Origin: Flavobacterium channae
Lineage (GTDB): Bacteria > Bacteroidota > Bacteroidia > Flavobacteriales > Flavobacteriaceae
Assembly: GCF_021172165.1 (NCBI RefSeq)
Contig: NZ_CP089096.1
Coordinates: 2,542,001-2,606,000, forward strand
Direction of reading: 5' to 3'
DNA: 64,000 nt
The position numbers and the translations under genes were made by a program. How positions within the stretch are numbered: the first letter of the stretch is position 1; every line of letters begins with the position of its first letter. This document shows, in pieces, positions 54,118 to 63,675 of the stretch. The notes beneath the pieces are model-generated. The model ran no database searches and was not told the origin of the DNA. It saw nothing but the letters and a program-made list of their open reading frames with translations.

Positions 54118-55290
54118 TTAGAAATCTTTAGAAAGCAATACACTTACTGCATTTCCTCCAAACCCAACAGCATTTATCAAAACTTTATTTATTTTTCTAT
54201 TTATATTCTGCTTTTCGGCAAATGGCACTTCGATAAATTGATTGTGTTGCATCATCAAAATTGCCATTTCCAAATTCAACATTCCAGAAGCACCAAAAGT
54301 GTGACCAACTTGCCATTTATTTGTAGTTAACATAGGTAAATTATCTCCAAATACTTTCTGAATTGCTTTATATTCTGAAGTATCCCCTTTTAAAGTTCCC
54401 GGCATATGCATAACAATAGCATCGACATCTTCTAAATTGGAATTCTTCAACGCCATTTTCATCGATTTCTGAAAGCAATTTGCTTCGTCTGAAATTGAAA
54501 TATTGTGTTCAATATCGTCAGTTGCATATCCTATTCCTTCGATATAAGCCAACGCATTTTCTTTTTTTCCAACCTCTAAACAAGCAACAGTTGCTCCTTC
54601 CCCTAAAACCATTGAATTTTTTGTTTTAGAAAAATCGAATGCTCTACAAGGGTATTGGAAATTTTCAACATTACTCGGCTTTTGATAAATCTTTAACGCA
54701 TGCATCTGAGCAATAGTAAATGCTGTTAATGGGGCTTCACTACCACCAACTAAAAACTTATTCGCCATTCCAGATTGCAACCAAGCCACTGCATTTAATA
54801 CTGCATGTAAAGCTGTTGAACAGGTTATAGAATGTGAAATTTCTGGTCCATCATTTTTTAAATCATGAGCCACCCATGATGAAATGTTTCCAAGTGTTGT
54901 TGTTGGAGAAGCTAAAGTTCCTGCTTTACCAGTTTCTATAAATTCCTTGTGATGTTTTTCAAACAATTGTGTTGCTCCACGAGATGAACCAATGTTAATT
55001 CCGAAATCATCTCCAGAATTCCAACCTGCTTTTTTAATAGCTTCTCGCGATACTAAAATAGCCATTAAAACAGTTTCGTCTAAAGCTTTGTATTTGCTAT
55101 CTGAATTTCTTAGATACTCAATTTCTACTCTTAAATTACTTGGAATCTGTGCAACAAATTGGGGTTCACCGTAATAATCCTTTAATTTAATTAAGGATTT
55201 TCCTGATAGATAATTATTCCAAATTTCCTCAGGATTATTTCCCAAAGGAGAAATTGACGCTAAAGATGTTAGGGCGATTTTAGTTTGCAT
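54118..55290 (-). CDS. Beta-ketoacyl-ACP synthase-like protein of the biotin cluster
   Basis: A 390-residue thiolase-fold condensing enzyme of the FabF/FabB type. The catalytic Cys is in SITCSTALHA (about residue 154). The first His lies in MHMPGTLKGD, where the usual HGTxT has become HMPGT, and the second His is in VGHTFGASG. The Cys-His-His triad is therefore intact. It lies between bioA and bioB. No bioC or bioH is nearby, so it may build or shorten the pimeloyl chain in a dedicated way (inference). Otherwise it resembles a general chain-elongation enzyme. Confidence 0.85.
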   Translation of the reverse strand: MQTKIALTSLASISPLGNNPEEIWNNYLSGKSLIKLKDYYGEPQFVAQIPSNLRVEIEYLRNSDSKYKALDETVLMAILVSREAIKKAGWNSGDDFGINIGSSRGATQLFEKHHKEFIETGKAGTLASPTTTLGNISSWVAHDLKNDGPEISHSITCSTALHAVLNAVAWLQSGMANKFLVGGSEAPLTAFTIAQMHALKIYQKPSNVENFQYPCRAFDFSKTKNSMVLGEGATVACLEVGKKENALAYIEGIGYATDDIEHNISISDEANCFQKSMKMALKNSNLEDVDAIVMHMPGTLKGDTSEYKAIQKVFGDNLPMLTTNKWQVGHTFGASGMLNLEMAILMMQHNQFIEVPFAEKQNINRKINKVLINAVGFGGNAVSVLLSKDF

Positions 55291-55355
55291 GATAATTCGT
55301 CTTGAATAATTAAAGTTGTCGAAAAGACAAAATCAATTATAACAATGGTACAAAA

Positions 55356-56627
55356 CTACGCTAATTCTAACGCTTTTTCAATTGTTTGATATACTTTTTC
55401 CAGTTGATTTTGTGAAATAATATATGGCGGTAAAATGTAGACAATATTTCCTACAGGTCTCAAAATAACGCCGTTTTCAATAAAAAAATCGTACAACTTG
55501 TTTCTAAGTTTACCATAATATGATTCTTCACTATTAGTTACTATTTCTAAAGCAAATATCACTCCAAGCACACGAGTAGTTTTCACTTTTGGATGATTTT
55601 TAATTACGTTTTCAAAATTCAAATGACTTTGATTTATTCTAGTAATACTTGATTGAATTTCATCAGTTTGTAACAATTCGATACTAGCTAAAGCTGCCGC
55701 ACATCCTGTTGGGTTTGCTGTGAATGTATGACCGTGGAATAATGCTTTATTGGTATCTTCATCATAAAATCCATCAAAAATTTCCTGAGTGAAAGTTGTA
55801 ATTGCCATTGGAATTGTTCCACCAGTTAAAGCTTTAGACAAACACATCATGTCTGGATTATGTGTTAGATAATCCGACGCAAATGTTTTACCTGTTTTTC
55901 CAAAACCTGTCATTACTTCGTCGGCAATTGTAAATACATTATTCTGTTTACAAATAGTCAATAATTTATCTAAAATTTCTGGAGAATACATAACCATTCC
56001 TGCCGCACCTTGTACCAATGGTTCAAAAATAAAAGCTGCATATTCATTAGTTTGTACCAATTCTTCAAGAGCTTGAATCGTTTTTTCTTCATTTCCTTTT
56101 GTTGGTACCGGAATTCTATCTACTTGCAAAAGCGAACCTTGAAATGCTTCCGTAAAAAAAGAAATTCCACTTGCTGCCATTGCTGCAAAAGTATCTCCAT
56201 GAAATGCATCTTCAAATGCAATGATTTTAGTTCTTTTACTATTTTGATTGTAAAAATATTGCATGGCCACTTTGATAGCCACTTCTACCGATGTAGAACC
56301 ATTATCAGAATAAAAGAGTTTCTTTTGGTTAGAAGGCAAAATTTCCATTAATTTCTCAGCCAAAAGAACTGCAGGTTCATGAGTAAAACCACCAAACAAA
56401 ACATGCTCTAGAGTGGTTAATTGTTTGTAAATAGCATCTGCAATTACAGTATTAGAATGTCCGAATGGATTTACCCACCAAGATGCAATTGCATCGATAT
56501 ATTCTTTATTATTTTCATCCCACAACAAAGCATCTTTTCCTTTAACAATTGCAGGAAACTTATTTGCTGTTTTATGTTGGGTGTATGGGTGCCAGTTGTA
56601 TAATTTATCTCTCTCTGTAAGGTTCAT
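55356..56627 (-). CDS. bioA: Adenosylmethionine-8-amino-7-oxononanoate aminotransferase
   Basis: A 423-residue PLP-dependent class III aminotransferase that turns KAPA into DAPA. The block WHPYTQH (residues 13-19) is typical of BioA. The PLP lysine lies in SKALTGGTIPMA (about residue 266), and HGHTFTANPTGCAAA is also conserved. It makes the amino group for dethiobiotin formation by BioD. Its leader holds a 9-bp inverted repeat downstream of a TATCTTTG -7 element. The KAS-like gene follows 65 bases later. Confidence 0.95.
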   Translation of the reverse strand: MNLTERDKLYNWHPYTQHKTANKFPAIVKGKDALLWDENNKEYIDAIASWWVNPFGHSNTVIADAIYKQLTTLEHVLFGGFTHEPAVLLAEKLMEILPSNQKKLFYSDNGSTSVEVAIKVAMQYFYNQNSKRTKIIAFEDAFHGDTFAAMAASGISFFTEAFQGSLLQVDRIPVPTKGNEEKTIQALEELVQTNEYAAFIFEPLVQGAAGMVMYSPEILDKLLTICKQNNVFTIADEVMTGFGKTGKTFASDYLTHNPDMMCLSKALTGGTIPMAITTFTQEIFDGFYDEDTNKALFHGHTFTANPTGCAAALASIELLQTDEIQSSITRINQSHLNFENVIKNHPKVKTTRVLGVIFALEIVTNSEESYYGKLRNKLYDFFIENGVILRPVGNIVYILPPYIISQNQLEKVYQTIEKALELA

Positions 56628-56641
56628 GGTATAGAAAATGA

Positions 56642-56671
56642 AAGAAATAGATAAGGTTTCAACTATTTCTT
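56642..56671. promoter_or_regulatory. Inverted repeat in the bioA leader
   Basis: AAGAAATAG (56642-56650) and CTATTTCTT (56663-56671) are perfect arms with a 12-base spacer, between the -7 element (56684-56691) and the bioA ATG (56627). The position fits an operator or leader hairpin for the biotin genes. Confidence 0.4.
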
Positions 56672-56683
56672 ATAATTGTAATG

Positions 56684-56691
56684 CAAAGATA
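56684..56691 (-). promoter_or_regulatory. bioA promoter -7 element
   Basis: CAAAGATA reads TATCTTTG on the minus strand, an exact TAnnTTTG match, 57 bases from the bioA ATG. It gives the cluster an internal promoter. Confidence 0.55.
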
Positions 56692-56725
56692 AACAATCTG
56701 CCTTTTTACTTATTGTTAAATTGAT

Positions 56726-57343
56726 TTATAAAGCTAAAAGATTATCTCTAAACTTATCAGCGTAATATTTAATTACATTTTGATCAAAGTAAGGTTCATT
56801 TTCAATTCTTCCGATAAATTTAGCATTGGTTTTAGATAGAATAATTTGTTCCGTTGACTGATTTTCATCGCCTGAAAAAATAATACCAGCTACTTCTATT
56901 TTCTTATTTTTCAGCATTTCAATTGTCATCAAAGTATGATTGATACTTCCTAGATAATGTCTTGAAACCACAATAACTTTATAATCTTTTTTAATTAAAT
57001 CAATTATAGAATCATTTGTGTTTAAAGGAACTAAAATACCTCCCGCACCTTCAATAATCAAATTATTCTCAGTCTTTGGCTCTTTGATTTCTTTCAGATT
57101 AATTGTAATTCCATCAATTTCTGCTGCTAAATGTGGACTTGCAGGAGTATTTAATTTATAACTATTATCGTGAATTTTAGTCGTAGAATTAGATATATAC
57201 CTTTTAATCTTATGACTGTCTGAATTATCTAAATCTCCAGCCTGAACCGGTTTCCAATAATCAGCCTCTAAAGCTTCAACTACAATTGAAGAAGCAATTG
57301 TTTTACCAACATCAGTCCCTATTCCTGTAATAAATATTTTCAT
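56726..57343 (-). CDS. bioD: Dethiobiotin synthetase
   Basis: A 205-residue ATP-dependent carboxylase that closes the ureido ring of dethiobiotin. The P-loop is TGIGTDVGKT (about residues 5-14), and the substrate loop includes KPVQAGD and the EGAGGILVPL block (about 95-105). The ATG at 57343 is used; the open frame runs further upstream into the neighbouring gene, but the BioD fold begins here. It starts one base after the stop codon of the DUF2007-like gene. Confidence 0.95.
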   Translation of the reverse strand: MKIFITGIGTDVGKTIASSIVVEALEADYWKPVQAGDLDNSDSHKIKRYISNSTTKIHDNSYKLNTPASPHLAAEIDGITINLKEIKEPKTENNLIIEGAGGILVPLNTNDSIIDLIKKDYKVIVVSRHYLGSINHTLMTIEMLKNKKIEVAGIIFSGDENQSTEQIILSKTNAKFIGRIENEPYFDQNVIKYYADKFRDNLLAL

Positions 57344-57344
57344 A

Positions 57345-57767
57345 TTATTTTTTCTCTTTTTTAAATTCAAAATGACACGTTTTACAACGATATCTTCTTT
57401 TAATATATAATGGCAGAACAATAAATAACAAAGCAATTAACATTGATAAGAAAGACTTAGCATCATCTATTACTGAAAACTGTTGTACCTGATTACCACC
57501 ACATTTTGTGCAAACTATTGGTTTTCCATCATCAGTAAGTTCATATTTAGGAATAGAGTCTAAAATTTCAATTGCACGATCAAAATCCTCACTTTTCACA
57601 TATAACTTTACACCACCAACAGCATTACTTACCAAAGGATCTGTATCTATTGTAAAGTTATCTCTAAGGAAGGCTTCAATCCCTTCCGACTCTAATTTTC
57701 CTTTGAAAATAATAGCCTCAGACGAATAAATATAAGTTGCAACTATTTTAAATGTTTCTTTATTCAT
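57345..57767 (-). CDS. DUF2007-like protein with zinc ribbon and membrane helix
   Basis: A 140-residue protein. The N-terminal half (about residues 5-75, VATYIYSSEAIIFKGKLESEGIEAFLRD) matches the DUF2007 putative signal-transducing domain. A split zinc ribbon follows (VCTKCG near 86 and CKTCHFEF near 128), with a transmembrane helix between its halves. It lies inside the bio operon, overlapping bioF by eight bases and abutting bioD. No role in biotin synthesis is known for it. Confidence 0.75.
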   Translation of the reverse strand: MNKETFKIVATYIYSSEAIIFKGKLESEGIEAFLRDNFTIDTDPLVSNAVGGVKLYVKSEDFDRAIEILDSIPKYELTDDGKPIVCTKCGGNQVQQFSVIDDAKSFLSMLIALLFIVLPLYIKRRYRCKTCHFEFKKEKK

Positions 57768-58911
57768 TATTTATAATTGTACTCAACAAAAATAATACTT
57801 GAGTAATTTCTTCTTTTTTATTAAACGAATGCAAACAAAAACGCAATCTTTCTTGACCTTCAGAAACTGTTGGTGATAAAATAGGTTTTACATCAAAACC
57901 TTTTTCTTGAAGTTGTTTTGCAATACTTTTTACTTTTTCATTACCCGGAACAATAGCACACTGTATTGTAGAGTTACTTGTCACGAATACATTTGTTAGA
58001 TTCAACTCATTTTTAGTTTGATTAAAAAAATCAATGTTAGAATTTAATTGTTTTATAACCGAAATATTAGAAGACAGTTCTTTATATGCAACTAAAATAG
58101 TTGCTACACTATGAGGAGAAAGTCCGGTTGTATAAATGAAACTTCTTGCAAAATTAACTAGATAAGTGCGCAATTCATGACTTCCTAATATTGCTGCACC
58201 ATGACAACCTAATCCTTTACCATAAGTCATTATTCGTGCAAAAACTTTATCCTGAAAACCTAAACTTTGAATCAAACCCTCACCTTTTTCCCCAAAAACT
58301 CCTAATGCATGAGCTTCATCTACAATTAAATAACAGTTGTGTTTTTCAACAACTTGAATCATTTTTTCAAAGTTTGGGACATCGCCATCCATTGAAAATA
58401 CAGATTCAGTTGCTATATAAATTGTTCCGCTATGCGCTTTAAGTTTTATTATTTTCTCTTCTAAATCATGAATATTGTTATGTGAAAATTTAAATGATTT
58501 TGCATGACTCATTTGAATTCCATCACGAATAGAGGCGTGACACAATTCATCATATAAAATAAAGTCGTTGCGCTGTGGAATTGCACTGAAAAAGCCAACA
58601 TTAGCATCGTAACCTGAATTAAAAATCAAAGCCGATTCTGAATTATGAAACTGCGCAATATAATTTTCAGCATCATTATATAAAGAATGATTTCCAGAAA
58701 TCAAACGTGACCCTGTAGCACCATTACTTTTAATATTATTATCTAACAAATATTGATGTGCTTGGTTGAAAATAGTTTCGGATTGAGCAAAGCCTAAATA
58801 GTCATTAGAAGAAAAATCTATTCTTGAAATTGACTGAGTTGTCAATTGTCGCAAAGCATTATTTGCAATTCTTTTATTTAATTTTTCTTGTAACGATTTA
58901 GGTAGTTTCAT
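57760..58911 (-). CDS. bioF: 8-Amino-7-oxononanoate synthase
   Basis: A 383-residue PLP enzyme of the alpha-oxoamine synthase family that condenses pimeloyl thioester with alanine to make KAPA. Conserved blocks are FSSNDYLGFA (about residues 33-42), GATGSRLISGNH (about 64-75), VDEAHALGVFG (about 199-209) and the PLP-lysine segment TYGKGLG (about 235-241). It is first in the bio cluster. A TATTTTTG element lies just 5 bases before its ATG. Confidence 0.94.
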   Translation of the reverse strand: MKLPKSLQEKLNKRIANNALRQLTTQSISRIDFSSNDYLGFAQSETIFNQAHQYLLDNNIKSNGATGSRLISGNHSLYNDAENYIAQFHNSESALIFNSGYDANVGFFSAIPQRNDFILYDELCHASIRDGIQMSHAKSFKFSHNNIHDLEEKIIKLKAHSGTIYIATESVFSMDGDVPNFEKMIQVVEKHNCYLIVDEAHALGVFGEKGEGLIQSLGFQDKVFARIMTYGKGLGCHGAAILGSHELRTYLVNFARSFIYTTGLSPHSVATILVAYKELSSNISVIKQLNSNIDFFNQTKNELNLTNVFVTSNSTIQCAIVPGNEKVKSIAKQLQEKGFDVKPILSPTVSEGQERLRFCLHSFNKKEEITQVLFLLSTIINNE

Positions 58912-58916
58912 GTATC

Positions 58917-58924
58917 CAAAAATA
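58917..58924 (-). promoter_or_regulatory. -7 element next to the bioF start
   Basis: CAAAAATA reads TATTTTTG on the minus strand, an exact TAnnTTTG match, five bases from the ATG. It overlaps the T-rich tail of the upstream terminator, so chance is possible. If used, the bioF mRNA would be leaderless. Confidence 0.35.
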
Positions 58925-58955
58925 AAAAAAGTCCTGCAATTTGCAGGACTTTTTA
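58924..58955. terminator. Terminator of the T9SS-protein gene
   Basis: Stem GTCCTGCAA (58931-58939) with TTGCAGGAC (58941-58949), and flanking A and T runs. The same stem recurs at 63753-63771. Confidence 0.85.
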
Positions 58956-58963
58956 TTTGACTT

Positions 58964-61900
58964 TTATTTGAACAGTAATTTTTTAGTTAACTCTTGATTA
59001 TTTTCAAGTTTAACCTTAACCATTAAAACTTGATTACTAGAATGTAAACCAGAAATTTTCATTTCTTTTTGATTTACATTACTACTTTGATATATTTTTC
59101 TTCCTAATAAATCGAAAACGACTACTTCTTTAATAAATTCATTAGAAGAGTTGATATAAACAACTTCATTGTTCACAAAAACACTAACCGAAGCTTCATC
59201 AATAATATCGTCATTACTCAATGTGCTATCTTTATAAACAATTTCAAATCTTTCGTTAAATATACCGTCTTGAGATGTAAACATGTAAGGACTTACTTTT
59301 AAATCATGAATCATATTTATTGATTTGTCTTTAATGAAAATATCTTGATTATTAAACAAACCTTCTTGATTATCAATAGAAATACTATAAGTACCAGTCG
59401 TAATTACTCTTAATCCTAATGGCACAATATCGTCTTCAGTAAAAGGCAAAGGTCTTCCCTGAATTACATATTCACTATCTTCTACAATATTATAAAGCGT
59501 AGTTTTAGTTTGACTTAATGTTTTTCCGTCTATACCATAATCTGCTCCATTTGTAGCATTTTCTACATAAGCAATTAAAATTTGATTATATGGCATATCA
59601 TCTTTACTTAGATTTAGCCAAACTCTATCTTTTTCTACATTATCATTGCCATTTCTAAAAAACTGAGTACTTACAGAAGCATTTTCTCTTTGTGCATTAT
59701 TAAATTCTGCAACAGCAGTAGCATTTGTTTGAATATAAAAACCCTGTCCTGTTTGAATAGTTCCATTAGGAATCTTAGCACTTGAAAATGCAGGAACTCC
59801 ACCAGCTCCTTTTGTATAAGCCGCAAAATTATTTTGCGGATACGAACCTCCACTTGCAGGAGTCGTATTTGTCCAGAAATATAAGGTTCCAATACTAGTA
59901 TTATCTTCCAAAAAAGTATTTGCATCTATAGGAGACGCATATGGATTTCCTATAACATTGATTCCTGTTCCAATATTTTGATTTACAATTCCATTAAAAG
60001 GAACTCCAGTAAATTGACCGTTGAAAACAGTTGGTCCAGTATACGAATTATCAGCACGAATCATATAACCTTTACCCTCCATAAAATTAGTTGTAGGATC
60101 AACTGATTGATATGCTGTAGCTGTTGTCGTTCCTGTATACAAATATTCGTAAAAACGAGTAGACACCGTATTTGGTGAAAAAGCTTGTAATTGTTGTCCT
60201 GAAACGGGTGAAGACCATGCTGTATAATCTAACCTATTCATTATTGAAGCATCTCGTTTAACAATAATATTTCCACTATTTGATGCTCTATCATTTACTT
60301 GACGCAAAGCTGCATTATTTTCAATAGTTAATAATGAACCTGCATTTACTGTTAAATTACTATCTACAATAAAAGTATGTCCAGAATTAAAAATTACTTG
60401 TGCATTATTTGTTATTGTTGCTGTACAAGCATTTAAATCACTAGTAGAAGAATAATTTCCTGTAAAAATCGCAGATTTTGTAGTTGATGGGAGTCCATTT
60501 GACCACGCTGTTCCATTCCAAGTTGTAGTAGCAGAACACTTTGGAACAAATTTCAAATCATCTATTGCAATGTCTGATTCAAAACCATTTCCAGTAATTC
60601 CTCTAATTCTAATCTTTATTGTCTCTCCTTGATAAGCATATAACTGTGTAGTTGAAACATTCCAAACATTTCCAGTATTAGCTGTAAGTGCAGGAATAAA
60701 ATCTTCATTCCAAGTTCCATTAACAAAGACATCCAAATGTAAACTTCCCATAGATGTTCCATACATATGGTATGCAAAAACAAAATCATACTCTTGGTCT
60801 AAAAGTATACATTGACTCTCTAAAATTGCTGTTTGACCTGAACAACTAGAAGCTTCAATATACATATAGTTCCCTGCTGAAGTACCTGGATTATAATCAA
60901 CTGATGGACCCGTGTTAGCTGAAGGAGTCCCATTTTCGTCTACTCTCCAATCAATATTATCTTCAGATCCATTTGTTAAGTTAGACCATAATCCTCCTAA
61001 TCCACAAACCGTAGTTCCACAATCTGATGATACTCCACACAACGCATAAGATTCAAAATTATCATTTAATGCGGTTGCTATATTTCCACCATTAACTTGA
61101 ATATATGATGGATTCGTTTTTATATCATTTCCAAAACCATTAGTCACTGTTAAAGCTACTGTATAATTACCAGCCGCAGTAAATTGAATCTTTGGATTTG
61201 GTGAAGATGCTGATGTTCCATCTACATAAATGAAGGTAGCTGGTGTAATTGTCCAAGACCATGATGTAGGTGTATAATCTGAATTATCGTATAATGTAAA
61301 TGTGTTTCCAACACATCCATTTGTTGTATTAGCATAAAAACAAGCTTTTGGTGCTAAATTTCCAGGATTTTTCAAATCTCCTTTCCATAAACCTTGTCCA
61401 TAAGTACTTGCATAAATAGTGCTTTTACATTCATTATTATTATAATGAATTTCTAACTCGGTAATCTCTACATTTGGCAAGCCTGTTCCAAAAGGAGTCC
61501 AATCTGACATAGAATTATCTTTATAATAAACTCCTACATCCATCCCAACATACATTGCATCTACATTACTATCTTTATCTATAACAATCGTATTTAAAGA
61601 AATATTTGGAAGTGTTCCAGCAATATTTGTCCAGCTTACGCCACTATTAGTTGACTCATAAATATCATTACCTAAAGCAATAAATAAATGTGTTGGATCT
61701 GTAGGGTCAATTTCAATGTCTTTAGGTGTTGAAGCTACAGGTAGATTAGCCGTAATATCTGTCCAAGCAGGAGTTGCTGCTAAAGCATTTGTTGTTATAT
61801 AAAATTTATTTGTCCCTTCTCTTGAAACATACATCACATTACTATCTGAAGGCGCAATTGCAATATCAGTTATATAATTTGTTCCTCCAAAACTTGAAAT

Positions 61901-63658
61901 TTGTGTCCAAGAAGTACCTGTACGAACAGTCGTATTTTTCCAAATATTCGCAAAACCTGCAAACATTGTATTAGCATTATTAGGATCTAATTTATATGGT
62001 GTAACCCATGGTCCACTTTCAGTAATTGAACTTGAAATACTGCCTGAAAAAGTTGAACCAGCATTTGTAGAACGACGAATATCTCCATAATATAATGCAC
62101 CATACATATAATTTTCATCAGTAGGATCAATAATACATTCCATCCCATCTCCTCCAATCTCGGTAGAAAAAGTTGATCCCCTACTTACAGATGTTCCATT
62201 ATCTTGATGTCCATTTATAACTAAATCTGCAACAGTCTGTGAAACTCCAATTTTATATAATTGAGCAATTGCTAATCCGTTACTTAAATCATTCCAATTT
62301 GTTCCGCCATCAGAAGTTACATACAAACCTCCATCATTACCAGAATAAACATCATTAGTATAAGGCGAAAACTCTAATGCATGTTGATCAGCATGAACAC
62401 CATCAATTGCGCCACTAGTTCCAACCCAGTAAGAAACACAATTCATAGTTGAACCTCCGTTAGTTGATTTCCAAAGATTAACTCCTCCTGTGTAAATAAC
62501 ATCTGCATTTGTTGGATCTGCAGCAATAACTAAATCATAAAATGATTGACTTCCTGTCCCACCAGTAGTATCATACCCTAAAATATTTGGTGTACTTGTT
62601 CTTGTTGAAAAATTTAACCCACTATCTGTAGATCTATAAATACCAACTAAACCTGAAGAATTACCTATTAATGCATAAACCCAATTCGGTTGATTAGGCG
62701 AAACTGCTAAAGCTAAGCGATTTCCAGTAGTACCTAAACCACTTGTAATTTGTGTAAATGTTACACCTCCATCTGTTGAACGATAAAATCTTCCACTACT
62801 ATATGTTCCTACATAAATAATATTAGCATTTGTAGGATGAAAAGCAATATCTTTTGGATTTGTACCTAAAGAAGTTGCTCCCGTCCAAGTTGCTCCAGCA
62901 TCGGTAGTTCTATAAATTCTACCATTGCTTGTTGCTGCTATAAGTCGATTAGAATTCGTTGGGTCCATTATTACTTCATTGACTGTAACATTACCCATTC
63001 CACTATTTCTAGATGTCCATGTTAAACCTCCATCAGTACTTCTCCATACACCATAACCAGGTGCATCTCCCGCATCTCTATCTCCAGTTCCAATATAAAT
63101 TATATCTGGATTTGTAGGATGAATTACTATACTAGAAACTCCAAGTCGTACTAAACCACTAGAATATTCTCTCCAAGTTACTCCATTATCTTCTGATTTC
63201 CAAAAGCCTCCTGCTGGGGCACCAACATAAATAATGTTTGGATTTGTAGGATGAAAAGTAACACAATTTAATCTTCCACTTCCATTTAATTGACTTGTTC
63301 CGTTTAAAGGGGTAGGAATTGGACCTAATTGCTGCCAATTTCCAGTACCTGATGCATATCTAAAATTAGATTGATAGTTACTGTATCTTTGTATTTCATT
63401 TAAAACATAGCCTTCAATAGGAAAAACACCATTTACATCAACTCTGTTTTTCCAATAATAACGCCATCTCTCAAATTGTTTAATACCAAAACCTTTTGGA
63501 ATGGTTTTCCCATTATTCATTACAGATTGCTTAAAAACCTCAAAATCTCTTTCGATATCGAAAAAATTTTCATTCCTGTCTGACATTTTCTTTTGCCAAT
63601 TGTCTTGAGAAAACGCAAAAGTTGTCACTAATAAAATTAAGTAATATTTTAACTTCAT
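58964..63658 (-). CDS. T9SS-secreted multidomain beta-propeller protein
   Basis: A 1564-residue surface or secreted protein. Signal peptide about 1-18 (ending AFSQ). A long run of BNR/sortilin-type repeats with the recurring phrases HPTNPNIIYVG and STDGGxTW (about 100-770) forms beta propellers. A PKD domain spans about 773-856 and a MAM-like adhesive domain about 863-1044 (FESYALCG..., six or more Cys). Further beta-rich regions follow. The final 70 or so residues form a type A T9SS sorting domain (VVVFDLLGRKIYQ ... KKLLFK). I start at ATG 63658; the longer frame begins within a -7 element. A possible adhesin or hydrolase-like propeller; no catalytic domain is recognised. Confidence 0.9.
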   Translation of the reverse strand: MKLKYYLILLVTTFAFSQDNWQKKMSDRNENFFDIERDFEVFKQSVMNNGKTIPKGFGIKQFERWRYYWKNRVDVNGVFPIEGYVLNEIQRYSNYQSNFRYASGTGNWQQLGPIPTPLNGTSQLNGSGRLNCVTFHPTNPNIIYVGAPAGGFWKSEDNGVTWREYSSGLVRLGVSSIVIHPTNPDIIYIGTGDRDAGDAPGYGVWRSTDGGLTWTSRNSGMGNVTVNEVIMDPTNSNRLIAATSNGRIYRTTDAGATWTGATSLGTNPKDIAFHPTNANIIYVGTYSSGRFYRSTDGGVTFTQITSGLGTTGNRLALAVSPNQPNWVYALIGNSSGLVGIYRSTDSGLNFSTRTSTPNILGYDTTGGTGSQSFYDLVIAADPTNADVIYTGGVNLWKSTNGGSTMNCVSYWVGTSGAIDGVHADQHALEFSPYTNDVYSGNDGGLYVTSDGGTNWNDLSNGLAIAQLYKIGVSQTVADLVINGHQDNGTSVSRGSTFSTEIGGDGMECIIDPTDENYMYGALYYGDIRRSTNAGSTFSGSISSSITESGPWVTPYKLDPNNANTMFAGFANIWKNTTVRTGTSWTQISSFGGTNYITDIAIAPSDSNVMYVSREGTNKFYITTNALAATPAWTDITANLPVASTPKDIEIDPTDPTHLFIALGNDIYESTNSGVSWTNIAGTLPNISLNTIVIDKDSNVDAMYVGMDVGVYYKDNSMSDWTPFGTGLPNVEITELEIHYNNNECKSTIYASTYGQGLWKGDLKNPGNLAPKACFYANTTNGCVGNTFTLYDNSDYTPTSWSWTITPATFIYVDGTSASSPNPKIQFTAAGNYTVALTVTNGFGNDIKTNPSYIQVNGGNIATALNDNFESYALCGVSSDCGTTVCGLGGLWSNLTNGSEDNIDWRVDENGTPSANTGPSVDYNPGTSAGNYMYIEASSCSGQTAILESQCILLDQEYDFVFAYHMYGTSMGSLHLDVFVNGTWNEDFIPALTANTGNVWNVSTTQLYAYQGETIKIRIRGITGNGFESDIAIDDLKFVPKCSATTTWNGTAWSNGLPSTTKSAIFTGNYSSTSDLNACTATITNNAQVIFNSGHTFIVDSNLTVNAGSLLTIENNAALRQVNDRASNSGNIIVKRDASIMNRLDYTAWSSPVSGQQLQAFSPNTVSTRFYEYLYTGTTTATAYQSVDPTTNFMEGKGYMIRADNSYTGPTVFNGQFTGVPFNGIVNQNIGTGINVIGNPYASPIDANTFLEDNTSIGTLYFWTNTTPASGGSYPQNNFAAYTKGAGGVPAFSSAKIPNGTIQTGQGFYIQTNATAVAEFNNAQRENASVSTQFFRNGNDNVEKDRVWLNLSKDDMPYNQILIAYVENATNGADYGIDGKTLSQTKTTLYNIVEDSEYVIQGRPLPFTEDDIVPLGLRVITTGTYSISIDNQEGLFNNQDIFIKDKSINMIHDLKVSPYMFTSQDGIFNERFEIVYKDSTLSNDDIIDEASVSVFVNNEVVYINSSNEFIKEVVVFDLLGRKIYQSSNVNQKEMKISGLHSSNQVLMVKVKLENNQELTKKLLFK

Positions 63659-63675
63659 AAAAATTGTTTGTTGAA

